Positions 23,580-33,765 of a stretch of 64,000 nt of DNA are shown piece by piece. The stretch comes from Cycas panzhihuaensis (Eukaryota; Cycadophyta): assembly GCA_023213395.1 (NCBI GenBank), contig CM041465.1, positions 182,845,741-182,909,740 on the forward strand, read 5' to 3'. Every line of letters begins with the position of its first letter. Position 1 is the stretch's first letter. The notes below the pieces were generated by a model, which saw nothing but the letters and a program-made list of their open reading frames with translations, had not been told where the DNA came from and searched no databases. The position numbers were made by a program, and so were the translations under genes.

Positions 23580-24226
23580 TGTTATGGATTATAGGATTTT
23601 AATCAATTTTACAACCTTTATGATTATAGGTTTGATTATTTGAAGTTGATTTCATATATTATTTTTAATTTTAAATATGAATTCATGCAATTTTATACTT
23701 CTAATAGTTTGTTGTAGTTCTAACTTGGTGATTGCAAGTGTAATATTTGATTTATACATGGTTGATTAGCTTTTGCTAATCTTATTTAATTTTCTTTGAT
23801 CTTTTGTATTTGACACTTGTCTTGTAAGTTTTTAAGTTTATTTCAAGTGTATTTTCTACTTTAAAGTTATTTTCTTATATTATTTCAATTTTCTAACTTC
23901 AGTAGTTATAGGACTACTCAAAATAATGGTTGTTTATTTGGTTAAGTATTTTCAAATATGTTATTTTTTGTAGCCACAAGTAGGTTTCTAATTCTTAAAA
24001 TTTAGAAAGAACCTTTATAATTAAATTCTTAGACTTGTCCATTTTCTAATTAAAAAGTTCTCTCTTTTTCAATAAGATTTAACACTGCTTAAACTCTTTT
24101 TTCTTGAAATTTCTCTAGGTACAAGCATTATGCTAGCATTTTTGTTGAGATTTCATGCTTTATAGATTTGCTTATTTTAAGTTCTAAATCACTTTTTTGT
24201 GTCTTTTGAGTTCATTGGATCGTAGA
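23580..24226. other. Unassigned AT-rich spacer between NA1 and Cop2
   Basis: No gene or element motif was recognised. Confidence 0.5.
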
Positions 24227-24664
24227 TGTTAGATATGTTGAACATTTTGTAGGGTATCACATGGATATAGACATTACACTCAAGCCCCACTTTTGTAGGG
24301 TCTAGGGTTATGGCTTTGAGCTAGGAGTTTGGGGGGCTAAAGATCCTCTAAGTAGGGATTCAAAGTGGGACCCTTGAGAATTTTTTTTAGGGTATTATAG
24401 GTTATTTTCAACATACGATTTTTTATAAATTATTTTATAATACCACTAATCAGTTTCTTGTAATTTTATATCTATATATACTTCTATAGAAGTACATGTA
24501 AAAAGGTTCAAGATAATTGAAAGTTAGGATTTACTCTATAATTCTTTGGTAATTACTCTATTTAATAAAATGGCTTATCATTAAGCCTATATCTTTGTTG
24601 TTCTTATTAATATGCTTTGATTATTTCTATTGTACTATTATAAGTTTTTCTATTACATTATTTT
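24227..24664 (+). repeat. Cop2 5' LTR (interrupted at its end by Cop3)
   Basis: It starts tgttagatatgttgaac and ends ttacattatttt, where Cop3 begins. It matches 42461-42900 along its whole length with many substitutions. Confidence 0.85.
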
Positions 24665-25211
24665 TGTTAAACCTTATGTTTACATGTTAAGACCATGTAC
24701 TTTATTTTTTTATGTAATATTTGTACTTTTATACTTTAGGGATGACTTATCACTTAAGTGATAAAGTGCACCCCTACATTCTTTCCTAGTGACACAACAT
24801 TGTCACTAAAGGATTAAATAGACCTCCATACACTTTTGCTCACTTGAGAGCCTAAAAAGACACATGTCCTACATGCAAGGCATATACCTTGAATGTTTGA
24901 CACATGTTAAACATCTAATGCCTTAGGTCTCTCCTTTCACTCTATATATTGAGACCTCTCCTTATTGTTCTCATATAGAGTTGGAGTTGTATTGTTATGC
25001 TGCCATTTGCTAATTAAACTGCTATTCATTTAGAGGTTGGACCAATTCCAACTCCTCATATTTGGTATCATCTTTGATCTTTCTCTTCATGTTTGATCTT
25101 ACTCATGTTTGATCTCATAGCTTTATTCTTAGTTTAGTTTATTTTCTTTCTAGAGCTAGAGTGAACATAGCTTATAGATCTTGGGATTGTAAGACCATTT
25201 GGCCATTTTCA
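24665..25211 (+). repeat. Cop3 5' LTR
   Basis: It starts tgttaaaccttatg and ends ggccattttca. A TATA-like stretch, ctatatattgagacc near 24941-24960, is conserved in the 3' LTR and is a likely promoter core. Confidence 0.9.
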
Positions 25212-25215
25212 CATT

Positions 25216-25227
25216 TGGTATCAGAGC
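25216..25227 (+). other. Cop3 primer-binding site (initiator tRNA-Met)
   Basis: It reads TGGTATCAGAGC, a perfect match, four bases after the LTR end. Confidence 0.92.
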
Positions 25228-27502
25228 TAGAAGAGGCTAGTTCCATCTATTCTAATTTTTTTTTCATGCTCAAGGGAGACTTAGAGTGAATTTTTATACC
25301 CCCTTGGTGATGACCTTCACTCTCCAAAGGCGATCCAAGGATTATTGAAGCTCATCTTTGTAGATCAAGGCTGTTATGAAGTATTCTAAAGGCTGGAAAT
25401 TATTGCACTTTGATCTGGGATATTTTCCAGAGGTTTCAAGTTGGTTTTACTCATGTTTTTATGTGTTTTTTTAATTAAAAATTAATTTTTTTGTTGGTTC
25501 TTCTCACAAATCAAGGTGTAAGAGTATTTTGAAGAATTCTAAAGCTCGTTAACTGAGATTATTGTGAGCTACTAACTCTCTATTAGCTGTGAAATATTTC
25601 TGGGCTATTTTCATCTCTCAAACCTCACTCAAAAAGCACAAATTACTCGTGCACCACTATTGAAAGCTCCTTCTCATCTGAGAATCTCTACATGATTTTA
25701 AAAGATGTCATGGATATTCTACGAAGAAGAAGCGAAACTATAGATAGTCGTACTGCAATTTTCTCATCATCTAACCAAGGAGCCTCTCTAAAAACACATA
25801 CAGTTCATTCTCTCTCCACACTTATCAGATCTAGCTAAAATTTGCACAAAATCTCTATCTTAGGTGGGCGCCCCTACCTCTGAAGTTTTAGCTCGATCCA
25901 TTGATCCATTGAGGAGAACGAACCTCCTGCATCTACACGACTGCCGCCGTTCAAATCCACTCTTTCAAAATTTTTAAAATCTCTTTTAAATTTCTCTTAT
26001 GTTTAAACTTTACATTATGTTATTTGGAATATCCCTGGGCATATTCCACTTTACATAACCTTTTTATTCTAAAGTTACCTTTTAAACTTTAGTTTAAACT
26101 TTAAAAACACTTATTTTTAAGTTAAAATCATTAATTTTTTAAGTGTTTTTAAGTGAATAGATTTTATCACTCCAAATGCTATGATTTAGAGACTAAATTT
26201 AATCTTCTAACTAATTTGTATTCTACAAATTAATATTTTTCCTTTTTTTAAGCCTTCACTTTATCATTTTTTATTTTTGGCTTAATATTTCTTAAGGAAA
26301 AATCAACATTTTTTTAATTTTTGAATATTAAAATCTTTGATGTAATTAGTGATTTCATTAAATCACTATAGCCCAGCCAATCTCTTATCTTTGGAGATTA
26401 AATTTTCTAGTTTTATTCCTTATTCAAGGGTCCCTGCATGGTGATCTTGCCATTCAAAGTTACAAAAAATTAAAATTTCAACCTTTACTTTTTTGGAAAT
26501 TTTTGCCATATTTAATACTTGATTCATATTACATAAGTGTTGAAAGATCTTAATAAAGTGATTTTAAAGTGTTAACACCTTGTTAAAGTATTTTTTATCA
26601 CTATCTTAACACTTTTTTTAAGGCACCTTGCATGGTGACCTATTGCCCTTAGTCATAAAGGGGGGCTCAAAAACATCTTTTCTTAATAAAATCACTTTAT
26701 TTTATGAATTATTGGGACTATTTTAAATTCCCAACACTTAGTGCTTGGCGTCTTCAACTTGCAAGTGACTCTTTCATCTACTCTTCAAGCATTAAAATGA
26801 ACCCACTTGCATTCGTTACACAAAGACCTTATGCTTTAAAAGCACTTGGCATCTTCTTTAAAGTGTTAATATTTTTATATTTAAGCACTTTACTTTACTT
26901 AGATTGGACAGCACTCTTATTTTTTATTAAAGTGCTCTTGTAAATCACTCAAGTGATCATTTTAATGTACTTAATTACTTCACCTTGAAGCTCTTTTATC
27001 ATTGTAAAATCATGCATCTACATCATCCAAGTAAAACTTACTCTAAAGTTTACTTAAACCTTCTAAAAGTAAACTTTAAAATCAAGTAGGAGAGGTCCAA
27101 AAAAGGTTAAAACCTTGCCTCTGAAATAACCTTAAGCTTTGTGTATTCTCTAGGGTACCAACCGACCGTACAGTCAATGCACAAAAATTAAAATTGCTTG
27201 AGGAAAAGGAGGTTCGAAAAGGATGTTATTGGGGCTGTGAATCCCAAGAAAAGCATGATGCATCAATGTAGATCAACTCTACCTGCTTTGTCCTAGATTT
27301 AACTTGGCCAACTATTGGATCTCCTCTATAGATCAAGGTTGGACCAACTCCATAGCCTAGTCCTCCACCCCTCATCATTCCATTCAGTTGTTGGATCTTC
27401 TAGTAAAATCAGAACTATTGGTTTCATTAGAAGGTGGAACTTAAGCGACGAAAGCTTTGAATCTCCAAGTAATCTGCTAGCTTCAAGCCTTACAACTTTA
27501 AC
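25228..27502 (+). other. Cop3 long leader between PBS and gag
   Basis: About 2.3 kb has no recognisable gene. The 26030-27110 part is dominated by runs such as ctttaaag and aaagtg. An open frame at 26704-26943 has no domain. Leaders of this length recur in Cop1, Cop6 and GAG2. Confidence 0.6.
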
Positions 27503-28404
27503 ATGGATGCAATTAATATGCTCAATGCATGTATTATCAGATTAATAGGACAAGACAATTATCAAGAATGGAAAAGAATCACTCAAAATCTCTTGATAAT
27601 GGATGAGTTTTGAGGTTATGTTTTCAGAAGGATACCTCGACCTGTACCTATTAAAAATGATGGTGTAGTTGTTCATCCTGATGATACTCTTGTTGCTGCT
27701 TAAAAAGCCAAAGATGAAATTACTTTGGCATTCTTTCATAGGATTATTGATGTTCATGTAGATCAGAATATTGTGTGTGCAAAGACTTCCAAGGAAACAT
27801 GGGATATTTTGTCCTCTTTGTATGAAATGCGAGATGAAGCTCGCATATTGATAGTAAAAGATAAATTATATTTTATAAAATTTGTTAAGCCTATGTCAAC
27901 TTTTCTTTCATCCATTAAGGAGGTATGTAAGAATTGAATACATTAGGTAGTCTTGCTTCTAGAGATGAGCTTATAACAACAATTGTCAAAGCACTACCTA
28001 AGGACTATAATGACTTTATTTCTTCCACTACTCAAGACAGTTCACTCAAACGTATGTCTTTAAATAAACTTGAAAGCATGTTGTTTCAAGAGGAGCAAAT
28101 CTACATCAAGGACAACGATGATGAACCATCCACATTAGGCACATTCACGGGCAAATCAAAGACCAAGCAGAATCTTAAACCTACACTTTCAAAGTAGTTT
28201 AGAAACATGAGCATTACTTCCTTAAAGACCAATATTGTTTATTATTATTGTGGCAAAGTTGGATACATAACACCTTACTGTAGGAAGAAACAAGCAGATC
28301 TTTAGCACACACAATAACACCAGCAACAACCAAGTCAATAAAATCAGAAACAACAACAACCATGATAACAATTCTAGTAGTAGTGGTTTCAGCAACAATA
28401 GCAG
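27503..28404 (+). pseudogene. Cop3 gag (interrupted by GAG2)
   Basis: It starts MDAINMLN and continues IIRLIGQDNYQEWKRITQNL, then SKETWDILSSLYEMRDEAR, KLYFIKFVKPMSTFLSSIKE and LGSLASRDELITTIVKALP. These are the ordered blocks of plant UBN2 gag. A decayed zinc knuckle near 28240 reads YYYCGKVGYITPYC and has lost one Cys and the His. A Gln-rich linker follows, and GAG2 is inserted in it. Three or more stops are present. It would form the element's particle. Confidence 0.88.
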
Positions 28405-28812
28405 TGATAGAAAATATACTTGTAAGGAGAACAGGTCAGAACATATATCAAATAACCATAAACCAGTATTGCATCAATACATCAATGTATCACTATCACA
28501 ATAGCATAAACACATGAAAGCTTTGTTGTTCAATCCATTGTAGCAGAAATGAGCATTACAAATATCCTCAAAGGTAGGCGGTGTCTAAAGACACCAGGGT
28601 TGTATACCCCATAATATAAATAGTTTGGAGGAGGAGGGAAACTCCTCAACCCCTGAATTCAAATTAATAATAAAATAATATTCACTTAACTCAAATGAAA
28701 CTAACTCAGCTTACCTTAACTTACCTTGACATGTTGAGCATCACATGTCTAAATTGAGGTGCACAAGCCTGGTAGGTAAGAGGGAGTTGAGTGATGACAT
28801 TATACTCCAACA
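28405..28812 (-). repeat. GAG2 3' LTR
   Basis: It starts TGATAGAAAATATACT and ends ACTCCAACA. On the minus strand it has tatttatattatggggt, a likely TATA-type promoter core, and a small hairpin, ggtgtctttagacacc, near 28575-28592 that is also present in degenerate form in the GAG1 LTR. Confidence 0.95.
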
Positions 28813-29569
28813 TTTTCCCCCTTAATGTCAGCACGAACACTTGTATCTTTTCCTTGAACTTGTGAAACTTGTACTTGAAAAAAACTTTGAAATGCTGATT
28901 TTGATCTTTATCAACTCTTCTCACCCTTATAGTCACATATGTATCTTTATCATGGAATGATGTAGAAAAACTATAAGTAGATAAAACTTGATGCAAATGT
29001 AGATGAATAGCTATAATTTTGACTTTGTCAACTAGAACATTAAGAAGGCTTTGAACTTGAACTTTTGTAATCTTTATGCTTTGAACAACTATTATATCAT
29101 CAGGTTCATTCTTTGTCATATCATCAGATTCATTCTTCGTTTTGTCATAAGATTCATCTTCATGCTCCCCCTCAAATGGAGGATCAAATCCTTGTGCAAC
29201 AATGTGGTCCTGCATTTGATTTGAATCCTCATGGTTGTTATCGTCATGATCTATCTGTTCTATTACCTGTCTTACATGCTCATCAAAAATTTCATCAAAT
29301 ACATTGGGGGTATCTCCTCCATAAATGGAAATCAATAAATCCCAAACAGACTTAGATGTTGTTAGTTCAGAAACCAGTGAAAAAACATCATCAGTCATAG
29401 TACAGAATAATAAACCCAACACTTTATTATCCTTTCAAAAATTTTCTTTAATGCTAAGGTCACATTCATGTTGTAAATACTTTAAAAGATCATGTTCAAT
29501 AAAGTAAGTTTGCATGGCGTCAAACCATAGTAAAAAGTTATGGCCATCAAAAATGGGGAATTGTGCCAT
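28721..29569 (-). CDS. GAG2 gag-like protein (one internal stop)
   Basis: From the ATG at 29569 the frame reads MAQFPIFDGHNFLLWFDAMQ, the UBN2 gag start, then a single TGA after IKEN, then VLGLLFCTMTDDVFSLVSEL and SKSVWDLLISIYGG. An acidic hydrophilic middle (DESYDKTKNESDDMTKNEPDD) follows. The C-terminal part is basic and aromatic (KVFFKYKFHKFKEK). The total is about 280 codons, against more than 1200 for a copia gag-pol. There is no zinc knuckle and no protease. The frame reads through the PPT and stops inside the 3' LTR. GAG1 has the same core and the same HKFKEK end. The role is probably a capsid-type protein, inferred from the family; the lone TGA may be a recent point mutation. Confidence 0.8.
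28813..28823 (-). other. GAG2 polypurine tract
   Basis: On the minus strand it reads aagggggaaaa, directly before TGTTGGAG of the 3' LTR. Confidence 0.88.
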
Positions 29570-30990
29570 TTTAAAAGTAATATAATCAATAAGAAAATGA
29601 TGATGCGTTTGAAAACAAACTTAAAAAATCTTTTTCACTTATGCAAAACTGAAGTAAACTTTTGAGAATGAAATATAAAGAGTTTCCAAAAATACCAATT
29701 TCTTAAATGAGTAAATGTAAATATTCAATGTAAGAAAAACTTTCCCTTTTTGCATAAAATAACTTTTCTTTGAGAAAAATATATATTGCCTTATGAACAA
29801 ATGCTAGTTCAAAACAACTTAAACTACTTGTAGAAAGATCAAGTAGAAACCTTGAGTAAACAATGGGATATAACTAGAATTTTCTTAAAAATTTTGAAAA
29901 AGACAAGCTTATTAGGATGTACTTGTATGCTCAACTTTAACAACTTGAAAACTATACTGAATAATGTTAGAATAACTTAAAATTCTACCAATATGTAGAT
30001 TAATAAGGTGTGAGTCCAATGAAACTAACGGTTTTAAAAACGGGTATGAATAAATCACGATTTGAATGAGGCAAAGGTATAAACCTCCTTATGGGGCCCA
30101 ACAGGAGCAGGGTAGACAAAAATTGCATAAAATTACTAAGTAACTTATAGAAAATGTTGAAAAATGGATCAAATATTATTTATGAGATATTCAATGTTCT
30201 TTCAATTGAAAATTTTTGAAAAATATATAAAAAGAGGTGTAAAAAATAGTAGATTTGGGGTAATAAGGTACCTCAACTTTGACTGATTTAAATTTAGGAA
30301 GATAATGTCAAAATATATTAAAAAAAAATATGTCAAAATGAAGAGAAATGAGTCAGCTTCCCAACGGTTGTGAATTAATCTGATGAAAAATGAGAAAGTT
30401 ATAGTGAAAAATGTAACATGTATTTTTATGTAGAATGTTAGGGAACAGGCAAAAAATAACTAAATTCCTTATTTCAGCGATTAAAATATTAATGAAAGTG
30501 AACTAAAAAATTGAAGTAAGAAGTGGGTATTAAAGTCTATACAATGTAGATCGCTATAGAGGCAATTTGGGTAAAAACCAGTTTACCAGAAATAAATGAC
30601 AGCCAGTTCTAAAAATGATTTTGTAAAAAATGCGAAAAAAGTTGAAATTTTAAAAGTCTAATGTTAAAATGGTCAAAACATGGTCAAATTGGCACCAAAT
30701 TGGTTATATGACCAGTTGAAATTAGTGTACAGAAAATTTCTGATGTATTGGAGGTGGTTTCGTCTGAAACCGATAAGCCAGTGAGACGTTATGGCCACAA
30801 AAGTGCCAATAACTCTATGTAAAATAAAATTTGAAAAAAATAAAAATGAAAAACGTTTAAAAATCGTTTTGGAAGTAGGTAGAAGTCATGTGATGGCTAA
30901 ATGAGACCGGGGGCTAAAAGTGAAAGGGGATTAAGCCCTCTAAACCCCAGATTTAAAAAATTATGCAATAAATTTTAATTTTTTTAAAAC
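29570..30990 (-). other. GAG2 leader, gag-proximal non-coding part
   Basis: AT-rich with no gene. Around 30350-30800 it holds degenerate repeats of a phrase containing gaaagttata or gacgttatgg, followed 30-50 bases later by gtct- or aatg-type endings. Similar phrases occur in the leaders of Cop1, Cop6 and Gyp2. Confidence 0.55.
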
Positions 30991-30999
30991 CTTATATTA

Positions 31000-31632
31000 A
31001 AACTATATAAAAAAATAAAATCGGTTGCCAAAATTAATGGCAATGCTAACAGCAACGTCGCCTGCTAAAATTAACAAAAATAAATATTAATAGCTATGCT
31101 GTTGGGAAACATTTAAACGAATAATATATAATATAAAAGAGCGCTGTTATTAATAGACGTAGACGTTGTTAATGCATTAATGCTGCCAATGAAAGACTAA
31201 TGGCGCAGCTGCTGTCAATGCTATTATTAATGTGCCAGACGTGGAGTCGACTGATGAAGAGTATAGTCGTTGTATCAACGCGAGACGCCAAATGTAATAC
31301 GCGAGCCAAGACGCAATGAATACACTAGCTGCGCACCAGCTGTTATCAACACTGCAGGCAAATTGACGATGTTACCGAACTCTCTTCCCAACGCAGACGC
31401 CAATGATAAACTGTGTGCGAGCGCCGAACGCCTCTCTCTCAACGCAGACGCCAATGATAAACTGTGTGCGAGCGCCGAACGCCTCTCTCTCAACCCAGAC
31501 GCCAATGATAATAAACTGTGTGCCGCGCCTAGTGTGAGCTCTGAACGTAGACGCCGAATGGGAAGACGAAGGAGGTGCGAATCGTGCTTGAGAAACAAGC
31601 AAAATATCAGTGCAACTTCGGCTCTTCTGACT
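31000..31632 (+). other. CpG-rich island upstream of captured fragment
   Basis: This part stands out from the whole window. It has many CG dinucleotides (for example aacgcgagacgcc, agcgccgaacgcc) and a much higher GC content. Overlapping open frames exist on both strands (31270-31728 plus, 31275-31598 minus), but their Ala/Asn/Asp or Leu/Ser repeats come from a 51-bp tandem repeat. It may be the promoter or 5' untranslated part of the captured host gene. Confidence 0.55.
31390..31535. repeat. 51-bp tandem repeat (about 2.8 units)
   Basis: Units start at 31390, 31441 and 31492 with aac(g/c)cagacgccaatgat. The first two are identical over 51 bases; the third has a small insertion (ataat) and diverges after actgtgtgcc. 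Read on the plus strand the unit encodes 17 residues starting NADANDKLCASAE. Confidence 0.9.
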
Positions 31633-32551
31633 ATGGCTCTGGTGAAGTGGTTAAGAACGAATGTCAGTAATCTTGGCGGAGGAGTTTTCCTTTGCCAGCA
31701 TTTAATGCAGGGCTCAGGCTGGCCTTGATTGCGGCGACTCTGATTTCTATGTATTTTTGTAGAAGAATCCCTAGGGCCGTTGACTAGTCTCTGATTTCCT
31801 CGTTTAAGTTGGCAGCCAATGTTATAGAGTTCAATGATATTAAATCCCTAGAGACACAGATTGGGGCATCGGTTCCTATAATGACTGGAGCTGGAGAATT
31901 AGAAATCGGGGAAATCTGTCTTTCGGTATTTTCTGTGTATGGACGGAACGATCCTCAAGAACCTACGTATTCTATGTTGTATTCCGGGAGTTCAGTAGCG
32001 GTGGACAAATCCTCAGATGCATCGTCTGCACATTTTGTTGGCACACGAAAGAAGAGGGCATCCAAGTTCGTTCGGAAGAATAAAATGTATCAAATGAATC
32101 AGTGCAGTTCCAAGGCACATCGAATGAGGGATAAGGTGAAATGAAGGGAGCAAATGGATGTGATGAGGATAACTCCAAAAGTTGGTTGCATGAATTGAAA
32201 GAAGAGGCACTTCGAAGGGGTGTGAGCAAGGAAGTTATTGAAAGAGCATTTGAAGGTGTGACTCTCTCTGAAAAAATTTTGTAGATAGATCAACACCGGC
32301 CTGAGGTGAAGCTCACTGCAGAGGCATATTTGAAAAGAATGGTGACTGATGAAAGGGCGTCAAAAGGAGTTGCAACTTTTAGGCAGTACCAAACTCTACT
32401 AGAGGAGATTTCTTTGAAGTGTGAAGTATGGCTACGCAAGCTTTGGAATAATGAGTTAAATGTGGAAGAATGGTCGAAGTGGTCAGATCAGAAACACAAA
32501 TCTTTTCTTAACAAAGCCAAAGTTTGTAAAAAGTTTAACAACAATGTCTAA
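31633..32551 (+). pseudogene. Captured host gene fragment; MltB-type lytic transglycosylase-like
   Basis: The fragment lies antisense to GAG2 and in the middle of its leader. It opens MALVKWLRTNVSNLG; after a frame change near 31720 it has a hydrophobic stretch, LALIAATLISMYFCRRI. It continues from 31809 as AANVIEFNDIKSLETQIGAS and a basic region (TRKKRASKFVRKNK). After a second frame change near 32141 comes WLHELKEEALRRGVSKEVIE (from 32183), then RAFEGVTLSEKIL, a TAG at 32282, then RPEVKLTAEAYLKRMVTDER and ASKGVATFRQYQTLLEEIS. This order (WL.EL..EA...G+S, then D..+PE...T...YL.R.V...R...G, then LLE.+) matches, from memory, the segment just before the catalytic domain of MltB/SLT_2 lytic transglycosylases, which cleave peptidoglycan. 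The catalytic Glu region is absent: after EISLKCEV the sequence diverges and ends at 32551. Assignment is by eye only and needs a profile search. Confidence 0.5.
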
Positions 32552-33710
32552 AAATGAAGAAAATATTCAAAAAAGGCATATATTTGTACAAAAAAAATCA
32601 TGAAAAAATTGAGTTTTTTTTCAGTTGTATACTCTTTGTACCATATGTATATCATGAAAAAATGCACAATATCATAAGATGTACAAGTTGAGAAAGTCTT
32701 GCCTGGGCTATATGCCAGATCTTGTAAAAATATTGATGCAGAAAAAATATATCAAATAAAAATATACATATATATATGTTTCAAATATAACAGGTCTTTG
32801 CTATATGATGTTGATGACTTCTTAACAGAATAGATGATTGTGGTTATGTACTTGTATTTTCCTTCACAAAACTTTCTTCATATAATTATAAGTAGTAGAT
32901 GCATGAACTCAAAAAAAACACATCAATGAAACTAGATAAAGAAAAATGTATGTATATGTATTTTGAAATTTGTTCAAATATATTGCAAATATATCAGAAA
33001 TGTGTGTTTTAAATCTGAAAAAATGAAGTAAGAAGAACCTGGAAATATATTTGTAGCAGGCTTCTTCAAATTTTCAAGTGCATTTTCCAGTATATAGATC
33101 TGTTGTAGATGCTTCTCTAGATAGCTGAATATGCCAAAAAAAAACTATAGATCTGTAACAAACTTGAAAATATAGTCAGAAAATATGATGAAAAATATAG
33201 ATCTGAACTAAATGTAGCAGAAAATGCTAAAAAAACTTGACAAAATAAGTAGATCTTAAGCTAAATAATGCAAATCTGACGTGAGTATAGCAGATTTACA
33301 ATAAAAAATAGCAGATATGAAGTAACCGATTATAGATCTTTGAAGAAAACTTGATAACTTTTGTATGCAACTGATGCTCTTTTGCAAATCTGCAGAAAAT
33401 ATCAAATAAGTAGACAAAAAAAACTTGTAAACTGTCAAAATATATGATAAATTTATAGATATAAAGAGAAAATAACTCAAATATGAGAATAAAACTTGAA
33501 TGTATATAACTTGCTTCTGAAAATCCTGCGTAGATCTGCACAAATATAACTCAATAATAATCAAAATCTGTTGAAATAATATATAAAACTTGCTAAAAAA
33601 TTTCAGAAAACAAATCTAGTTAATATATATTGCTTGTAAAAAAATCTGTTGTAGAGTGCCAGTAGATCCTGTTGCTCTTCTTTAAAACTTCAGCAGGTCA
33701 GCAATCGCCT
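32552..33710 (-). other. GAG2 leader, LTR-proximal non-coding part
   Basis: Very AT-rich. The motif agatct or agatctg recurs at irregular intervals of about 40-70 bases, together with aaaacttg, aaatatag and tagcaga, so it is probably an old, degenerate tandem array. No gene was recognised; open frames on the minus strand (33256-33564) are low-complexity. Confidence 0.55.
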
Positions 33711-33722
33711 GCTCTGATACCA
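33711..33722 (-). other. Second, perfect tRNA-Met PBS copy in GAG2
   Basis: On the minus strand it reads TGGTATCAGAGC, a perfect site, but 41 bases further from the LTR than the functional position. It is preceded by ccttcattt, which resembles the LTR end ctatcattt. Confidence 0.75.
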
Positions 33723-33751
33723 AATGAAGGAAATAATGTTTGCAGGACTAT

Positions 33752-33763
33752 GCTTTGATACCA
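33752..33763 (-). other. GAG2 primer-binding site
   Basis: On the minus strand it reads TGGTATCAAAGC, one mismatch from the initiator tRNA-Met site, two bases from the 5' LTR. Confidence 0.85.
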
Positions 33764-33765
33764 AA

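Noticed and set aside
26704-26943. 79-codon open frame in the Cop3 leader
   Set aside because: It is low-complexity, lies in a non-coding leader of AT-rich sequence and has no recognisable motif.
31275-31598. Open frame on the minus strand opposite the 51-bp repeat, in the GAG2 sense direction
   Set aside because: It is made almost entirely of the translated tandem repeat (Ala/Leu/Ser/Arg) and has no domain. It is better explained as a shadow of the CpG-rich segment.
31633-32551. Bacterial contamination as the source of the transglycosylase-like segment
   Set aside because: It lies in uninterrupted eukaryotic retroelement sequence between perfect TSDs and has frame decay. Origin by capture from the host genome is simpler, though transfer to the host earlier in time is not excluded.
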